From assembly GCA_049799955.1 (NCBI GenBank), contig JBARIW010000020.1:1-64000 (forward strand): 64,000 bases of DNA, read 5' to 3'. This DNA is from JBGTFE01 sp049799955. GTDB lineage: Bacteria > Acidobacteriota > Blastocatellia > Pyrinomonadales > Pyrinomonadaceae. The notes beneath the pieces were generated by a model, which saw nothing but the letters and a program-made list of their open reading frames with translations, did no database searches and was not told where the DNA came from. Position 1 is the first letter of the stretch, and each line of letters begins with the position of its first letter. Position numbers and translations under genes: made by a program. Below are positions 7,581-16,005 of this stretch, one piece after another.

Positions 7581-8711
7581 ATGAATGAAAATAACGAATT
7601 AGCCGACCAGAATAGTTTTGCCGAGCCGATTGTGAAGCTGCACGAACATTACGTAAATGTAATGGAAGCTGTAGCCACACAGGATATTGAGAAATGTGAG
7701 GAAAATTTACGATTTGCCCAGTCTATTTATAAAAATATTGAAACTAACTTTACGCAGGACGTAAAGGTTTATTTGTGCAATTTAGTAAATTTAATGGAGA
7801 CGGCAACGCGTTTTCTTCGGGCGACTTTATTTTTTGATGATGAAAGATTGAATAAATCTCTCGAAGAATATAATGCGACAATAGAGATTTGCGGCGACGC
7901 GGAGAAAAATTTTAGTCTGTTGTCTGAAGAAGCCGAGAAGCTTTTAAACCAGGGAGGCAGCGTTTCAATGCTTCGTTTTATGTTCACGTATTTTGAAAAT
8001 ACAAGTATCGTCATGCATGAACTTGTTAAAAAAAATTTGAATATGAGAGAGGGCAAATTTGTTAATCAGGTTGAAATGTTGAGAGAAACTGCCGCCGGAT
8101 TGAAAAAAGAAGATTATCTCGAGTATTTCGGCGAGAATGAAGAAATTAATAAGGTAGTCTCAGCACTCGTTAAAATGCTTAACGCAAGAGCTGCTTCGTA
8201 TGAAAAAAAAGCCGAGCGGCTCGAAGAGAAGATGGAAGACATCGAATTTATGTTGCCAATCGATAAAAAAGTATTTATCGTACATGGTCATAACGCGAAT
8301 GCTTTAGACGAATTAAAAAATCTGCTTTCAGATGAATTGAATATAACTCCGATTGTTTTATGGAAAGAACGAAACGAAGGAAAAACCATTATCGAAAAGT
8401 TTGAGCATTACGGGCGAATCTGCGCATTCGCGTTTGTTCTCGTAACGCCTGACGACACGGTAACAGTAGATGGAGCGACATATTTTCAGGCGCGCCCGAA
8501 CGTTCTCTTTGAGCTTGGCTGGTTTTGTGGCAGATACGGAAGAGCTAAAGTCCGCATTTTGAATCAGAAGAAAACGCCGCTTCCGTCCGATTTAAATGGA
8601 CTTGAAACTTATGAATTCGACGAAAAAATATCGGAAATAAGTGAAAATATAAAAGCTGACTTGATAAACGCCGGTATTTTAGACGACACGCGGCAAATGA
8701 CGGCTGTGTAG
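7581..8711 (+). CDS. TIR-like (CAP12/PF10137-type) putative effector
   Basis: The 376-residue protein has two parts. Residues 1-225 are predicted helical, ending in a charged coiled coil (KKAERLEEKMEDIEFM), with no family I recognise. Residues 229-365 match the TIR-like nucleotide-binding domain of CAP12/Pycsar-type effectors: KVFIVHGHNANALDE, PIVLWKERNEGKTIIEKFE, AFVLVTPDD, ARPNVLFELGWFCGRYGR and PLPSDLNGL. Related domains degrade NAD+ during anti-phage abortive responses; E272 in TIIEKFE is the likely catalytic Glu. No cyclic-nucleotide synthase, Argonaute or other sensor lies nearby, and the gene has its own promoter and terminator, so the helical half may itself be the sensor. The domain call is firm; the defence role is inferred. 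Confidence 0.85.
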   Translation: MNENNELADQNSFAEPIVKLHEHYVNVMEAVATQDIEKCEENLRFAQSIYKNIETNFTQDVKVYLCNLVNLMETATRFLRATLFFDDERLNKSLEEYNATIEICGDAEKNFSLLSEEAEKLLNQGGSVSMLRFMFTYFENTSIVMHELVKKNLNMREGKFVNQVEMLRETAAGLKKEDYLEYFGENEEINKVVSALVKMLNARAASYEKKAERLEEKMEDIEFMLPIDKKVFIVHGHNANALDELKNLLSDELNITPIVLWKERNEGKTIIEKFEHYGRICAFAFVLVTPDDTVTVDGATYFQARPNVLFELGWFCGRYGRAKVRILNQKKTPLPSDLNGLETYEFDEKISEISENIKADLINAGILDDTRQMTAV

Positions 8712-8731
8712 CGTACAAATTTTCTATTCAT

Positions 8732-8762
8732 AAAAGCCGTTCCTTATCGCAAACGGTTTTTA
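8732..8762 (+). terminator. Terminator of the TIR-like gene
   Basis: AAAAGCCGTT pairs with AACGGTTTTT over a nine-base loop, including one G-T pair, and is followed by TATAAGG. It starts 21 bases past the stop. Confidence 0.65.
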
Positions 8763-8889
8763 TAAGGACATTAGCGATTATTGCTGATGTTTTGTCGTTT
8801 CCTGCTTATCATTCTTACAAACTCGAAAGCATTTAACTGCATCGTATTATTCACTAAACAATAGAAAAATTACAAAAGAATCCTTATTT

Positions 8890-9708
8890 ATGAAAAATAT
8901 TTTACTGTTTCTGATATTTACCGCGCTTTCGTTTTCGGTTTTCGGGCAAAAGAAAGACGCGCCGAATTTTGACATCGCCGATTTTAATAAGAAAGCCGAA
9001 ACAGCGGAGTGGCTGGTCGAATATGATAACGTGGCGTGGAAAACGTCGGACGTTGTTATGACGCAGGACAAAAAAGAGCTTGAGCGTCTCGGCAAAGAGT
9101 GGTTCAGTTTTCAGGATAAAAACAATCTATGGCACGCCGTTTATGGGAAATATGAAAATGACAAATACGATATGGTTTTTCATTTTACGATGGACGGCGC
9201 GGGAAAGATTACGCGAATCAGCGATAAAATCGATGCCGATTTTTTAAACGCTCACGCGCGGGCTTTGGCGACGGCGATAAAGGAAATGACGCTTAAAGTC
9301 GGAAACGACACGCCGAAGTTTAATCAATACATCAGGCAAAATGCCGACAAAACATTTTCGGTTTGGATTCTTCCCGCATTTCAGACAAATGGCGTCGCGG
9401 CGTACGGCAGGGAATTTATCTACACGATTGACCGGACAGGCGGCAAAATCATAAAAGACGACAGCTATTTTCAGGGAAAAATACTCGGATTTAAGGTCGA
9501 TAAGCCGAGAGAAATCTGGCTCGACTACCGCAAAACCGATAAGCCGACTTTAGGCGCGATATTCTTTGTCTGGTATTACAAGCAGTATTTTACGAATATT
9601 TATATCGATAACGCCAAAACCACCAGCACTGTCTTTAAAAACGGCGATACGGATTACATTTGGGTTCACGTCGAGAAGAAAGAAGAAATCAAACCAAACG
9701 AAAAATAG
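8890..9708 (+). CDS. Secreted protein of unknown function
   Basis: The 272-residue protein has an N-terminal signal peptide (MKNILLFLIFTALSFSVFGQ) with probable cleavage after FGQ. The mature chain is mixed alpha/beta and rich in Trp, Tyr and Lys, with phrases such as WFSFQDKNNLWHAVYGKYEN and EFIYTIDRTGGKIIKDDSYF. I recognise no domain or catalytic motif. It ends eight bases before the stop of the convergent acs gene with no terminator in between. An extracytoplasmic location is supported; function unknown. Confidence 0.75.
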   Translation: MKNILLFLIFTALSFSVFGQKKDAPNFDIADFNKKAETAEWLVEYDNVAWKTSDVVMTQDKKELERLGKEWFSFQDKNNLWHAVYGKYENDKYDMVFHFTMDGAGKITRISDKIDADFLNAHARALATAIKEMTLKVGNDTPKFNQYIRQNADKTFSVWILPAFQTNGVAAYGREFIYTIDRTGGKIIKDDSYFQGKILGFKVDKPREIWLDYRKTDKPTLGAIFFVWYYKQYFTNIYIDNAKTTSTVFKNGDTDYIWVHVEKKEEIKPNEK

Positions 9709-9715
9709 GTTTTGA

Positions 9716-11680
9716 TTATTCTTCGTCCTCGCGCAATTTTTCCAACACGGAAAAATCTTCGAGCGTCGTAACGTCGCCCGCGACCGTTCCGCTTGAGGCT
9801 AGTTCTCTGAGCAGGCGGCGCATAATTTTTCCCGAACGGGTTTTCGGCAAAGTATCCGTAAATCTTATATCGTCAGGTTTGGCTAATGAACCGATTTCTT
9901 TGGCGACGTGATTTCTGAGTTCCTGTTTAAGCGCGTCGCTGCCCGCGTGCGTTCCTTCCAGAGTTACAAAAGCCGCGATTGCCTGACCTTTTAAATCGTC
10001 GGGACGACCGACGACCGCCGCTTCGGCAACCGCCGGATGAGAAACCAATGCGGATTCGATTTCGGCAGTTCCGAGTCGATGACCGGAAACGTTTATCACA
10101 TCGTCAACTCTGCCCATAATCCAGTAATAGCCGTGCTCGTCGCGCCGCGCGCCGTCGCCCGCGAAATATACACCGGGAATCTCCGACCAGTATTGTTTTT
10201 TATAACGCTCGTCGTCGTTCCAGATTGTCCGAAGCATCGACGGGAAAGGTTTTTTGATGACGAGATAACCGCCTTCGCCCTGCGGAACGGAAACACCGGC
10301 TTTTGTAACAATATCGACGATAATGCCGGGAAAAGGACGCGTCGCCGTTCCCGGAACGGTCGGCGTCGCGCCCGGCAGCGGCGAAATCATAATTCCGCCC
10401 GTTTCCGTCTGCCACCACGTATCGATAATCGGGCAGCGCTCGCCGCCGATGACTTTGTGATACCACATCCACGCCTCGGGATTTATCGGCTCGCCGACCG
10501 TTCCGAGAAGTCTCAAAGACGACAAATCGTGTTTGTTCGGATATTGCTCGCCCCATTTGATAAAAGCGCGAATCGCCGTCGGCGCGGTGTATAAAATATT
10601 TACTTTATGACGTTCGATAATGTCCCAGAATCTGTCGAAATCGGGATAATTCGGCGCGCCCTCATACATCATCACGGTCGCGCCGTTCGCCATCGGACCA
10701 TAGACGACGTAACTGTGCCCCGTAACCCAGCCGATGTCAGCCGTACACCAGAAAATGTCTTCGTCCTTCAAATCTAAAACCCATTTCGCCGTCAGAGAAA
10801 CCTGCGTCAGATAACCGCCGGTCGTGTGCAGAATGCCTTTCGGCTTGCCCGTCGTGCCTGATGTGTAAAGAATATAAAGCGGATGTTCCGAATCCAATTC
10901 TTCGGCTTCGCATTTGTCGCTCGCCTCTTTCATCAAATCGTGCCACCAGTGGTCGCGAAGCTCGTTCATATTGATTCCCGAACCTACACCTATTCTTTCG
11001 TAAACAATGACATTTTTGACCGAAGGCGTTTGCTCGACCGCATTATCGACCGTGTCTTTCAAGGGAATCACCGCGCCGCGCCGATAGCCGCCGTCAGCCG
11101 TAACGATTAATTTACATTCGCCGTCGTTGACGCGGTCGCGAATCGCGTCGGCTGAAAATCCGCCGAAAATTACCGTGTGCGTCGCGCCGATTCTCGCGCA
11201 CGCGAGCATTGCGATTGCCAGTTCGGGAACGAGCGGCATATAAAGCGCGACTCTATCGCCTTTTTCGATGCCCAGATTTTTCAAAACATTGGCGAATTTG
11301 CAGACTTCGGAATGCATCTGCTGATAAGTCAGCGTGCGAATCTCGCCTGGCTCGCCTTCCCATATAATCGCGGCTTTGTTGCGCCGCCACGTTTCCAGAT
11401 GACGGTCGAGACAATTATACGAAGCGTTTATCTTACCGCCGACAAACCATTTAGCGTGCGGCTCGTTCCATTCCAAAATCGTTTCCCATTTTTTGAACCA
11501 GTGCAAATCTTCAGCCGCCGATGCCCAAAAGCCTTCCGTATCTTTTGCGGCTTCCGTGTAAATCTGCTCGTATTCGGCAAAACTCTTAATATGCGCCTGC
11601 TCGCTAAACTCTTTCGGCGGCGGAAAAACTCTCGATTCGGTTAAAGTTGATTCGATATTAGTCGTTTCTGGTTCGCTCAT
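9716..11680 (-). CDS. acs: Acetyl-CoA synthetase (AMP-forming)
   Basis: The 654-residue protein has the full length of Acs and the adenylate-forming motifs in order: YILYTSGTTGKPKGILHTTG (phosphate loop), DTWWQTETGG, the hinge aspartate region YFAGDGARRDEHGYYWIMGR, and the C-terminal RSGKIMRRLLRE, whose Lys is the usual acetylation target. It activates acetate with ATP and CoA. Its upstream region is occupied by an AATTGAT heptamer hairpin beginning seven bases before the ATG. It is convergent with the secreted protein gene, eight bases apart. Confidence 0.97.
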   Translation of the reverse strand: MSEPETTNIESTLTESRVFPPPKEFSEQAHIKSFAEYEQIYTEAAKDTEGFWASAAEDLHWFKKWETILEWNEPHAKWFVGGKINASYNCLDRHLETWRRNKAAIIWEGEPGEIRTLTYQQMHSEVCKFANVLKNLGIEKGDRVALYMPLVPELAIAMLACARIGATHTVIFGGFSADAIRDRVNDGECKLIVTADGGYRRGAVIPLKDTVDNAVEQTPSVKNVIVYERIGVGSGINMNELRDHWWHDLMKEASDKCEAEELDSEHPLYILYTSGTTGKPKGILHTTGGYLTQVSLTAKWVLDLKDEDIFWCTADIGWVTGHSYVVYGPMANGATVMMYEGAPNYPDFDRFWDIIERHKVNILYTAPTAIRAFIKWGEQYPNKHDLSSLRLLGTVGEPINPEAWMWYHKVIGGERCPIIDTWWQTETGGIMISPLPGATPTVPGTATRPFPGIIVDIVTKAGVSVPQGEGGYLVIKKPFPSMLRTIWNDDERYKKQYWSEIPGVYFAGDGARRDEHGYYWIMGRVDDVINVSGHRLGTAEIESALVSHPAVAEAAVVGRPDDLKGQAIAAFVTLEGTHAGSDALKQELRNHVAKEIGSLAKPDDIRFTDTLPKTRSGKIMRRLLRELASSGTVAGDVTTLEDFSVLEKLREDEE

Positions 11681-11686
11681 AGAAGG

Positions 11687-11758
11687 TAATTGATAATTGA
11701 TAATTGATAATGAAAAATCTTTTCTTAATTATCAATTATCAATTATCAATTATCAATT
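11687..11758. repeat. Heptamer hairpin element, word AATTGAT
   Basis: About three copies of AATTGAT (11688-11712) face more than four copies of its reverse complement (11727-11758) around the spacer GAAAAATCTTTTCTT. The element fills the 5' region of acs. The same word forms hairpins at 33829 and 36663. Confidence 0.88.
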
Positions 11759-11799
11759 TTGAGTTATCCATTTCTCACAGTCTTTGATAACTTTAAAGT

Positions 11800-11979
11800 A
11801 TGACCAATGCCGCAGTCGCCGAGCTTTATTTTATTGCCGTGATGATGATTTTGATTATGATTTTGAGTGTCGGAGCGACATATATTTTTTTCCGGCAATA
11901 CAAGCTCGAAAAGAAAAATAAACATAAAATAAACGATGAAGCGCGCGCGCAGGCTGAAAGAGAATATGTTGAAAAATGA
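11800..11979 (+). CDS. Small single-pass membrane protein, 59 aa
   Basis: The frame from the ATG at 11800 encodes 59 residues. A hydrophobic segment (about residues 8-31, LYFIAVMMILIMILSVGATY) is followed by a highly charged Lys/Glu/Arg tail (YKLEKKNKHKIND). This is the layout of a small single-pass membrane protein with the tail inside. Its end overlaps the next gene's ATG by 14 bases, suggesting coupled translation. No RBS is clear. No family recognised. Confidence 0.55.
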   Translation: MTNAAVAELYFIAVMMILIMILSVGATYIFFRQYKLEKKNKHKINDEARAQAEREYVEK

Positions 11980-12565
11980 AGACCTTCACGGAAATGCGCC
12001 CGATAAGTCGAGCGTCGCGCTTCTTTTGATTGACGTTATCAGCGATTTTGAATTTGAAGACGGCGAAAAGATTTTTCGTTATGCCTTACCGATGGCGCGA
12101 AAAATCGCCGGACTGAAAAAACGCGCGAAAGAACATAAAATTCCGTGTGTTTACGTCAACGATAATTTCGGCAGATGGCAGTCGGATTTTAAAAAACTGC
12201 TCGAACACGCGCTCGACCGTTCGCGTCGGGGCTCGGAGATTGCCGCGCTTCTCAAGCCGGACGAAGACGATTATTTTGTGCTCAAGCCGAAACATTCCGG
12301 CTTTTATTCGACGACGCTTGATATTCTGCTCAATTATCTCCAGTGCCAGACGCTGATTATTACCGGAATCGCAACCAACATCTGCGTTTTGTACACGGCA
12401 AACGACGCTTATATGCGCGATTTTGATTTGATAATTCCGTCCGATTGCGTCGCCGCAAATGAAGAAAGCGAAAATAGAGATATGCTGAAATACATCGAAA
12501 AATACTTAAAGGCGAACATTCGTCCTTCGGCAGAAATTAATTTAAAGGAGTTGATAAATAGGTGA
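11966..12565 (+). CDS. Isochorismatase-family cysteine hydrolase (first copy)
   Basis: The 199-residue protein has the Asp-Lys-Cys layout of the family: Asp in ALLLIDVISDF, Lys in FVLKPKHSGFYST, Cys in TGIATNICVLYTANDAY. Members hydrolyse isochorismate, nicotinamide or other amides; the substrate is unknown here. I chose ATG 11966 over an in-frame ATG at 11936 because AAAGAG lies just upstream and the earlier one lies inside the small membrane-protein gene without an RBS. The TGA stop lies inside the first word of the next hairpin repeat. Confidence 0.85.
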   Translation: MLKNEDLHGNAPDKSSVALLLIDVISDFEFEDGEKIFRYALPMARKIAGLKKRAKEHKIPCVYVNDNFGRWQSDFKKLLEHALDRSRRGSEIAALLKPDEDDYFVLKPKHSGFYSTTLDILLNYLQCQTLIITGIATNICVLYTANDAYMRDFDLIIPSDCVAANEESENRDMLKYIEKYLKANIRPSAEINLKELINR

Positions 12566-12637
12566 TAGGCGATAGGTGATAAGTAATAGGTAAAAAGAGT
12601 TTTTACTTATCACCTGTTACCTATTACTTATCACCTG
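12560..12637 (+). repeat. Heptamer hairpin element, word GGTGATA
   Basis: The left arm has about four degenerate copies of GGTGATA and its variants (12560-12592). The right arm (12602-12637) is their reverse complement (TATCACC type). The left arm includes the stop of the first isochorismatase; the right arm ends three bases before the ATG of the second. The arms carry SD-like AGGTGAT and anti-SD-like ATCACCT, so the hairpin could mask translation signals. Confidence 0.85.
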
Positions 12638-12640
12638 ATT

Positions 12641-13195
12641 ATGCATTCGAACATTTTAGATAGAGAAAAAACGGTTTTGGTCGTAATTGATATGCAGGAA
12701 GCGTTTCGCCCGTCGATTGACGAGTTCGAGCAAATCGCTTCGCGCATTTCGATGGCGATTCGCGGGTTTCAGATTCTGAATTTGCCCGTAATCGTTACCG
12801 AACAATATCCTAAAGGCTTGGGCAGAACGGTTGAAGAAATACTTTTCAGCCTGCCGCCGGAATTTGAGTTTATCGAGAAAACAGCTTTCAGTTCGTGCGG
12901 CGCGCAGGCGTTTTTAGACAAAATACAGCAGCTCGGCGCAAAACAAATTTTGCTGTGCGGAATCGAAGCGCACGTTTGCGTCAATCAAACGGCGCACGAC
13001 CTTCTGAATCGAAATTTTGAAGTGCATCTTTTGCAGGACTGCGTCAGCTCGCGCTACAAAAACGATAAACGCGCCGCACTTCACAAAATGCGAATGAGCG
13101 GCGTCATACCTTCGACTATGGAAATGGCGCTTTTCGAATTGATGCGCGATTCGACACATGAGCAGTTTAAGGAAATTCAAAATTTGATTAAGTGA
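12641..13195 (+). CDS. Isochorismatase-family cysteine hydrolase (second copy)
   Basis: The 184-residue protein again shows Asp (VVIDMQEAF), Lys (FIEKTAFSS) and Cys (CGIEAHVCVNQTAHDLL), and resembles the YcaC-like branch of the family. It differs strongly in sequence from the gene just upstream, so it is not a recent duplicate. The ATG lies three bases after the heptamer hairpin, without a visible RBS. Substrate unknown; cytosolic. Confidence 0.86.
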   Translation: MHSNILDREKTVLVVIDMQEAFRPSIDEFEQIASRISMAIRGFQILNLPVIVTEQYPKGLGRTVEEILFSLPPEFEFIEKTAFSSCGAQAFLDKIQQLGAKQILLCGIEAHVCVNQTAHDLLNRNFEVHLLQDCVSSRYKNDKRAALHKMRMSGVIPSTMEMALFELMRDSTHEQFKEIQNLIK

Positions 13196-13212
13196 TTTGC
13201 GACATCACAGGT

Positions 13213-13312
13213 AATTAGCCACGAACAAACACGAAAGAACACGAAATAAGAAGAAAACTTATATTTTGGTTTTCTCTTTTTCGTGTCTGTTCGTTTTTGT
13301 TCGTGGCTAATT
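13213..13312. repeat. Decamer-type hairpin element (CACGAACAAA words)
   Basis: The left arm contains CCACGAACAAA, CACGAAAGAA and CACGAAATAA in tandem. The right arm holds the complements TTTCGTGT, TGTTCGTTTT and TGTTCGTGG. AATTAGCC and GGCTAATT cap the ends. It lies exactly between two convergent genes and is a near copy of the element at 42476-42575, which is also between convergent genes. Confidence 0.88.
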
Positions 13313-13321
13313 TCTTTTCAT

Positions 13322-16003
13322 TTAGTTATTTTGACTTTCTTCGGCAATCATCTGCTGCGTCCATTCGTTTTGCGGATAGCGTTTCTTCAAAAAATTGCCG
13401 ATTTCCTCGCGCAGTTCTTCATTGTTTCCGCAGCCGTATTTGTCCCATCCGTTTGCTTCATACATGATATACAGGCTTTCCGGTACGCGCTTATCGAGCG
13501 GCGCGAGACGCGCCCATTCGAGAACTTTCGCGCCCATAAATTTTGGCGCATCGCCGATTGTTTTTAATTTTTTGAGTTCCTTTTGCGCCGCATCGCTCTG
13601 CGCCTCAGTCAGGAAAATCGGTCGCGGCGAGAGCTTGCGCGGCGCTTCTTCGCCCGTTTCCTCGTCGTAATACGCATCATAAGGCTCGCACCACCAGACT
13701 GTCGCGTACATTCTGAAATTTTCCTGCGGCGTGCCCATTCCGCTGGCGATATAAGGCGTCAGCTTGTCAGTTTTCAAAATCAAATAAAGCGCGGCGTGTT
13801 TTTTCGCCTGAATCGTTTTTGCCGCCAGAAATTTATTCATCAAATCTTCCATTTCCGGCTCGAATTTGACGACTTCGGGCGCGATTTTTGAGGCGGTCGC
13901 AAAATCTTCCAAAAGCGCGGCGCGTGTCCAAATCGCCAGAGCAAACCGCTGTCTTAAATAATCGGGAAGCGCGGGCGATTTTTCGGCTTCCAGCAAAATT
14001 GTGAGCGGGAAATGCTCGTTGATAATTTCGATGGTTTTATCGTCAAACATCACTCGTTCCTGCCAGAGCTTTTCTTCCTTAAAACCTTCTTCAACCTCGC
14101 GTTCATATTCATCTTTCGACTTATCAAATTCGGCGTTATAGTAGGATTTCTGCATGGCGATAAATTCCTCAATCGAGCCGCTGAATCCGTCGAAATCAAA
14201 CGCGAAAGGCTTGCGCTGCGCGAATTTCAGAAAATCGTCGAGCGTGTCCGAAAGCTTCAAACGCAGTTCGAGAAACAAATTTCGCGAAGAAACCGGCAAA
14301 TCGACGGATGAAGCGAGAATTTCGTCAAGCAGTTTTTTCGCTTCGGCGGATTTATTTTGCTCAATCAAAATCCGCGCCGTGTGATAGGCGACGGTCGGAT
14401 AAGCTGGCGACGAAAAACTTACTTTTTCCGAAGCTTCGAGCAGACGATTCAGTTCGGAAGAAGTTTTATCAGCCTTTGAAAGCGCCGTCAAAAGCCACAA
14501 ATCCGAGCCGTTTTGCTTGAATTTGTTGAGCGAATAAAGATAAGCTTCGGTATTTTGAATCTGATACGTAAAAAGCCATTCGGTCAATTCATCCTGTCGC
14601 AGAAATTGCGGCAAAATCGAAAGCGCAGTTTTTTCACTGCCGTAATATCCGCCCTGATAACCCGACTGATAGTTTTGCGAATAACGCGTCGTGTAAGCTA
14701 TTTTTTTGCTTTCGAGCAGGCGTTCCTTCATTTTGTCGGTCAAAGGTCTGCCCATAACTCTCTCGGCTTCGGCAGTCGCTTCGGCGTCGGTCGCGTCGGG
14801 CTTTAAATAAATCGTCCAATTTTGCTGGTAATCGTCGGTGTAAAGATAAATCTGCAAATCGCCTTCGTTTTGCTGCGAAGTATTTGCGGAATTTGTGCAG
14901 TCTGCGGTGTTCGGACAATTTTCGTTAGAAATCGTATTGCTGACAGAAGTATTTGTGTCTTTCGGCTTCAATTCTTCCTTTCGTTTTTCTTCCGCGTCGA
15001 GCGTTTCTTTCTCGAATTTGTCGAGCAGCCAGTTGTAATCAATCAAATCCTGCCGGAAATTCTGACTTCCCGAATAAGCGAAATTTCGCGCCAGCTCGCC
15101 GACTCTTTCCTTCGGGTGGAGTCGATATTTGATTAAATTAAGAAGCTTTTCGGTCGAATCCTGAAACTTTCCGCCTTTTGTCAGAGTCATTTGCAGATGC
15201 TGCTCGGCTTGCGCGTAAAATTGATTAATTTTCGCCTCGTCCTTCGTCAGGCTCGCCTGCCGAATCAAAGTTCTGCCGACCAGATAGTCGGCGGTTTCCT
15301 GCCACGGCGAGCTTGTGTCCTGCGCGATTGCGGCAAAATCTCGTCCGGCTTTTTCGTAGTCGAGCGAATAAAATTCAGCCGCCGCGATTTGATATGCGCG
15401 GTCTTTTTGCAGCCATTCGGGCATCGCTTCGGTCGGCGCTTCGGGCGTTTGTTTTCCGCTCGCGCAGTTTGCAAAAACCTCGTCCTGCGCCGCAAGCCAG
15501 GCTTTTACGTCTTTGTCTTCCGAACCGTAGCTCGTAATTCTGTCGGAAAGCGTCTGCGTCGCCGTTTCGAAAGCGTTTTTCGTGCAGTTCGGGAAAAAAT
15601 CATAGCCGCCGTATGCGCGTTCGGCATAAATTTCGGGAATTTTTTCTTCTTTCCCGATAACGTCTTTGCGTTTTTCGAGCCACGAAATAAGTGCTTCCTG
15701 AACATCATTGCCCTGAAAATCCCGATTGTTAAATTCCGCGTTCCAGACATCGACCAACGCCTGCTGCTCGTCCGCCGTAAAGCTGCCGTTATTCAAATAA
15801 CGATAAGCGGCGAGCAAAACCACGCGCCGGTAAGTCGGTTTTAAAATACCGAGTTTTCCGGCGGCAAAATTTTGATACGGATTTTCGGGCGCGTGTTTAT
15901 AATCAAAAATCGGCGTAACGAATCCCGGTCCGCAGGGAAGAATGTTTGAGAAAAAAGCGAGCATCAAAAAGGCTGAAACCGCTAAACGAAGAGAATTTTT
16001 CAT
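13322..16003 (-). CDS. Large secreted protein of unknown function
   Basis: From the ATG at 16003 the protein is 893 residues, with a signal peptide (MKNSLRLAVSAFLMLAFFSN) leading to LPCGPGFVTPIFDY. I prefer this start to one 13 codons upstream because that extension has no RBS and overlaps the upstream gene. The chain is largely helical with many paired Tyr/Ala-Glu helices (ADYLVGRTLIRQASLTKDEA; AYHTARILIEQNKSAEAKKL), suggesting TPR-like solenoid stretches. An Asn/Thr-rich low-complexity linker lies near residues 355-375. No catalytic motif recognised. The start follows the DUF3142-like gene's stop by two bases, so translation is probably coupled. Confidence 0.72.
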   Translation of the reverse strand: MKNSLRLAVSAFLMLAFFSNILPCGPGFVTPIFDYKHAPENPYQNFAAGKLGILKPTYRRVVLLAAYRYLNNGSFTADEQQALVDVWNAEFNNRDFQGNDVQEALISWLEKRKDVIGKEEKIPEIYAERAYGGYDFFPNCTKNAFETATQTLSDRITSYGSEDKDVKAWLAAQDEVFANCASGKQTPEAPTEAMPEWLQKDRAYQIAAAEFYSLDYEKAGRDFAAIAQDTSSPWQETADYLVGRTLIRQASLTKDEAKINQFYAQAEQHLQMTLTKGGKFQDSTEKLLNLIKYRLHPKERVGELARNFAYSGSQNFRQDLIDYNWLLDKFEKETLDAEEKRKEELKPKDTNTSVSNTISNENCPNTADCTNSANTSQQNEGDLQIYLYTDDYQQNWTIYLKPDATDAEATAEAERVMGRPLTDKMKERLLESKKIAYTTRYSQNYQSGYQGGYYGSEKTALSILPQFLRQDELTEWLFTYQIQNTEAYLYSLNKFKQNGSDLWLLTALSKADKTSSELNRLLEASEKVSFSSPAYPTVAYHTARILIEQNKSAEAKKLLDEILASSVDLPVSSRNLFLELRLKLSDTLDDFLKFAQRKPFAFDFDGFSGSIEEFIAMQKSYYNAEFDKSKDEYEREVEEGFKEEKLWQERVMFDDKTIEIINEHFPLTILLEAEKSPALPDYLRQRFALAIWTRAALLEDFATASKIAPEVVKFEPEMEDLMNKFLAAKTIQAKKHAALYLILKTDKLTPYIASGMGTPQENFRMYATVWWCEPYDAYYDEETGEEAPRKLSPRPIFLTEAQSDAAQKELKKLKTIGDAPKFMGAKVLEWARLAPLDKRVPESLYIMYEANGWDKYGCGNNEELREEIGNFLKKRYPQNEWTQQMIAEESQNN

Positions 16004-16005
16004 AT

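Noticed and set aside
13213..13312. Insertion sequence with terminal inverted repeats
   Set aside because: The palindrome has only a short spacer between its arms; no transposase gene is inside or near.
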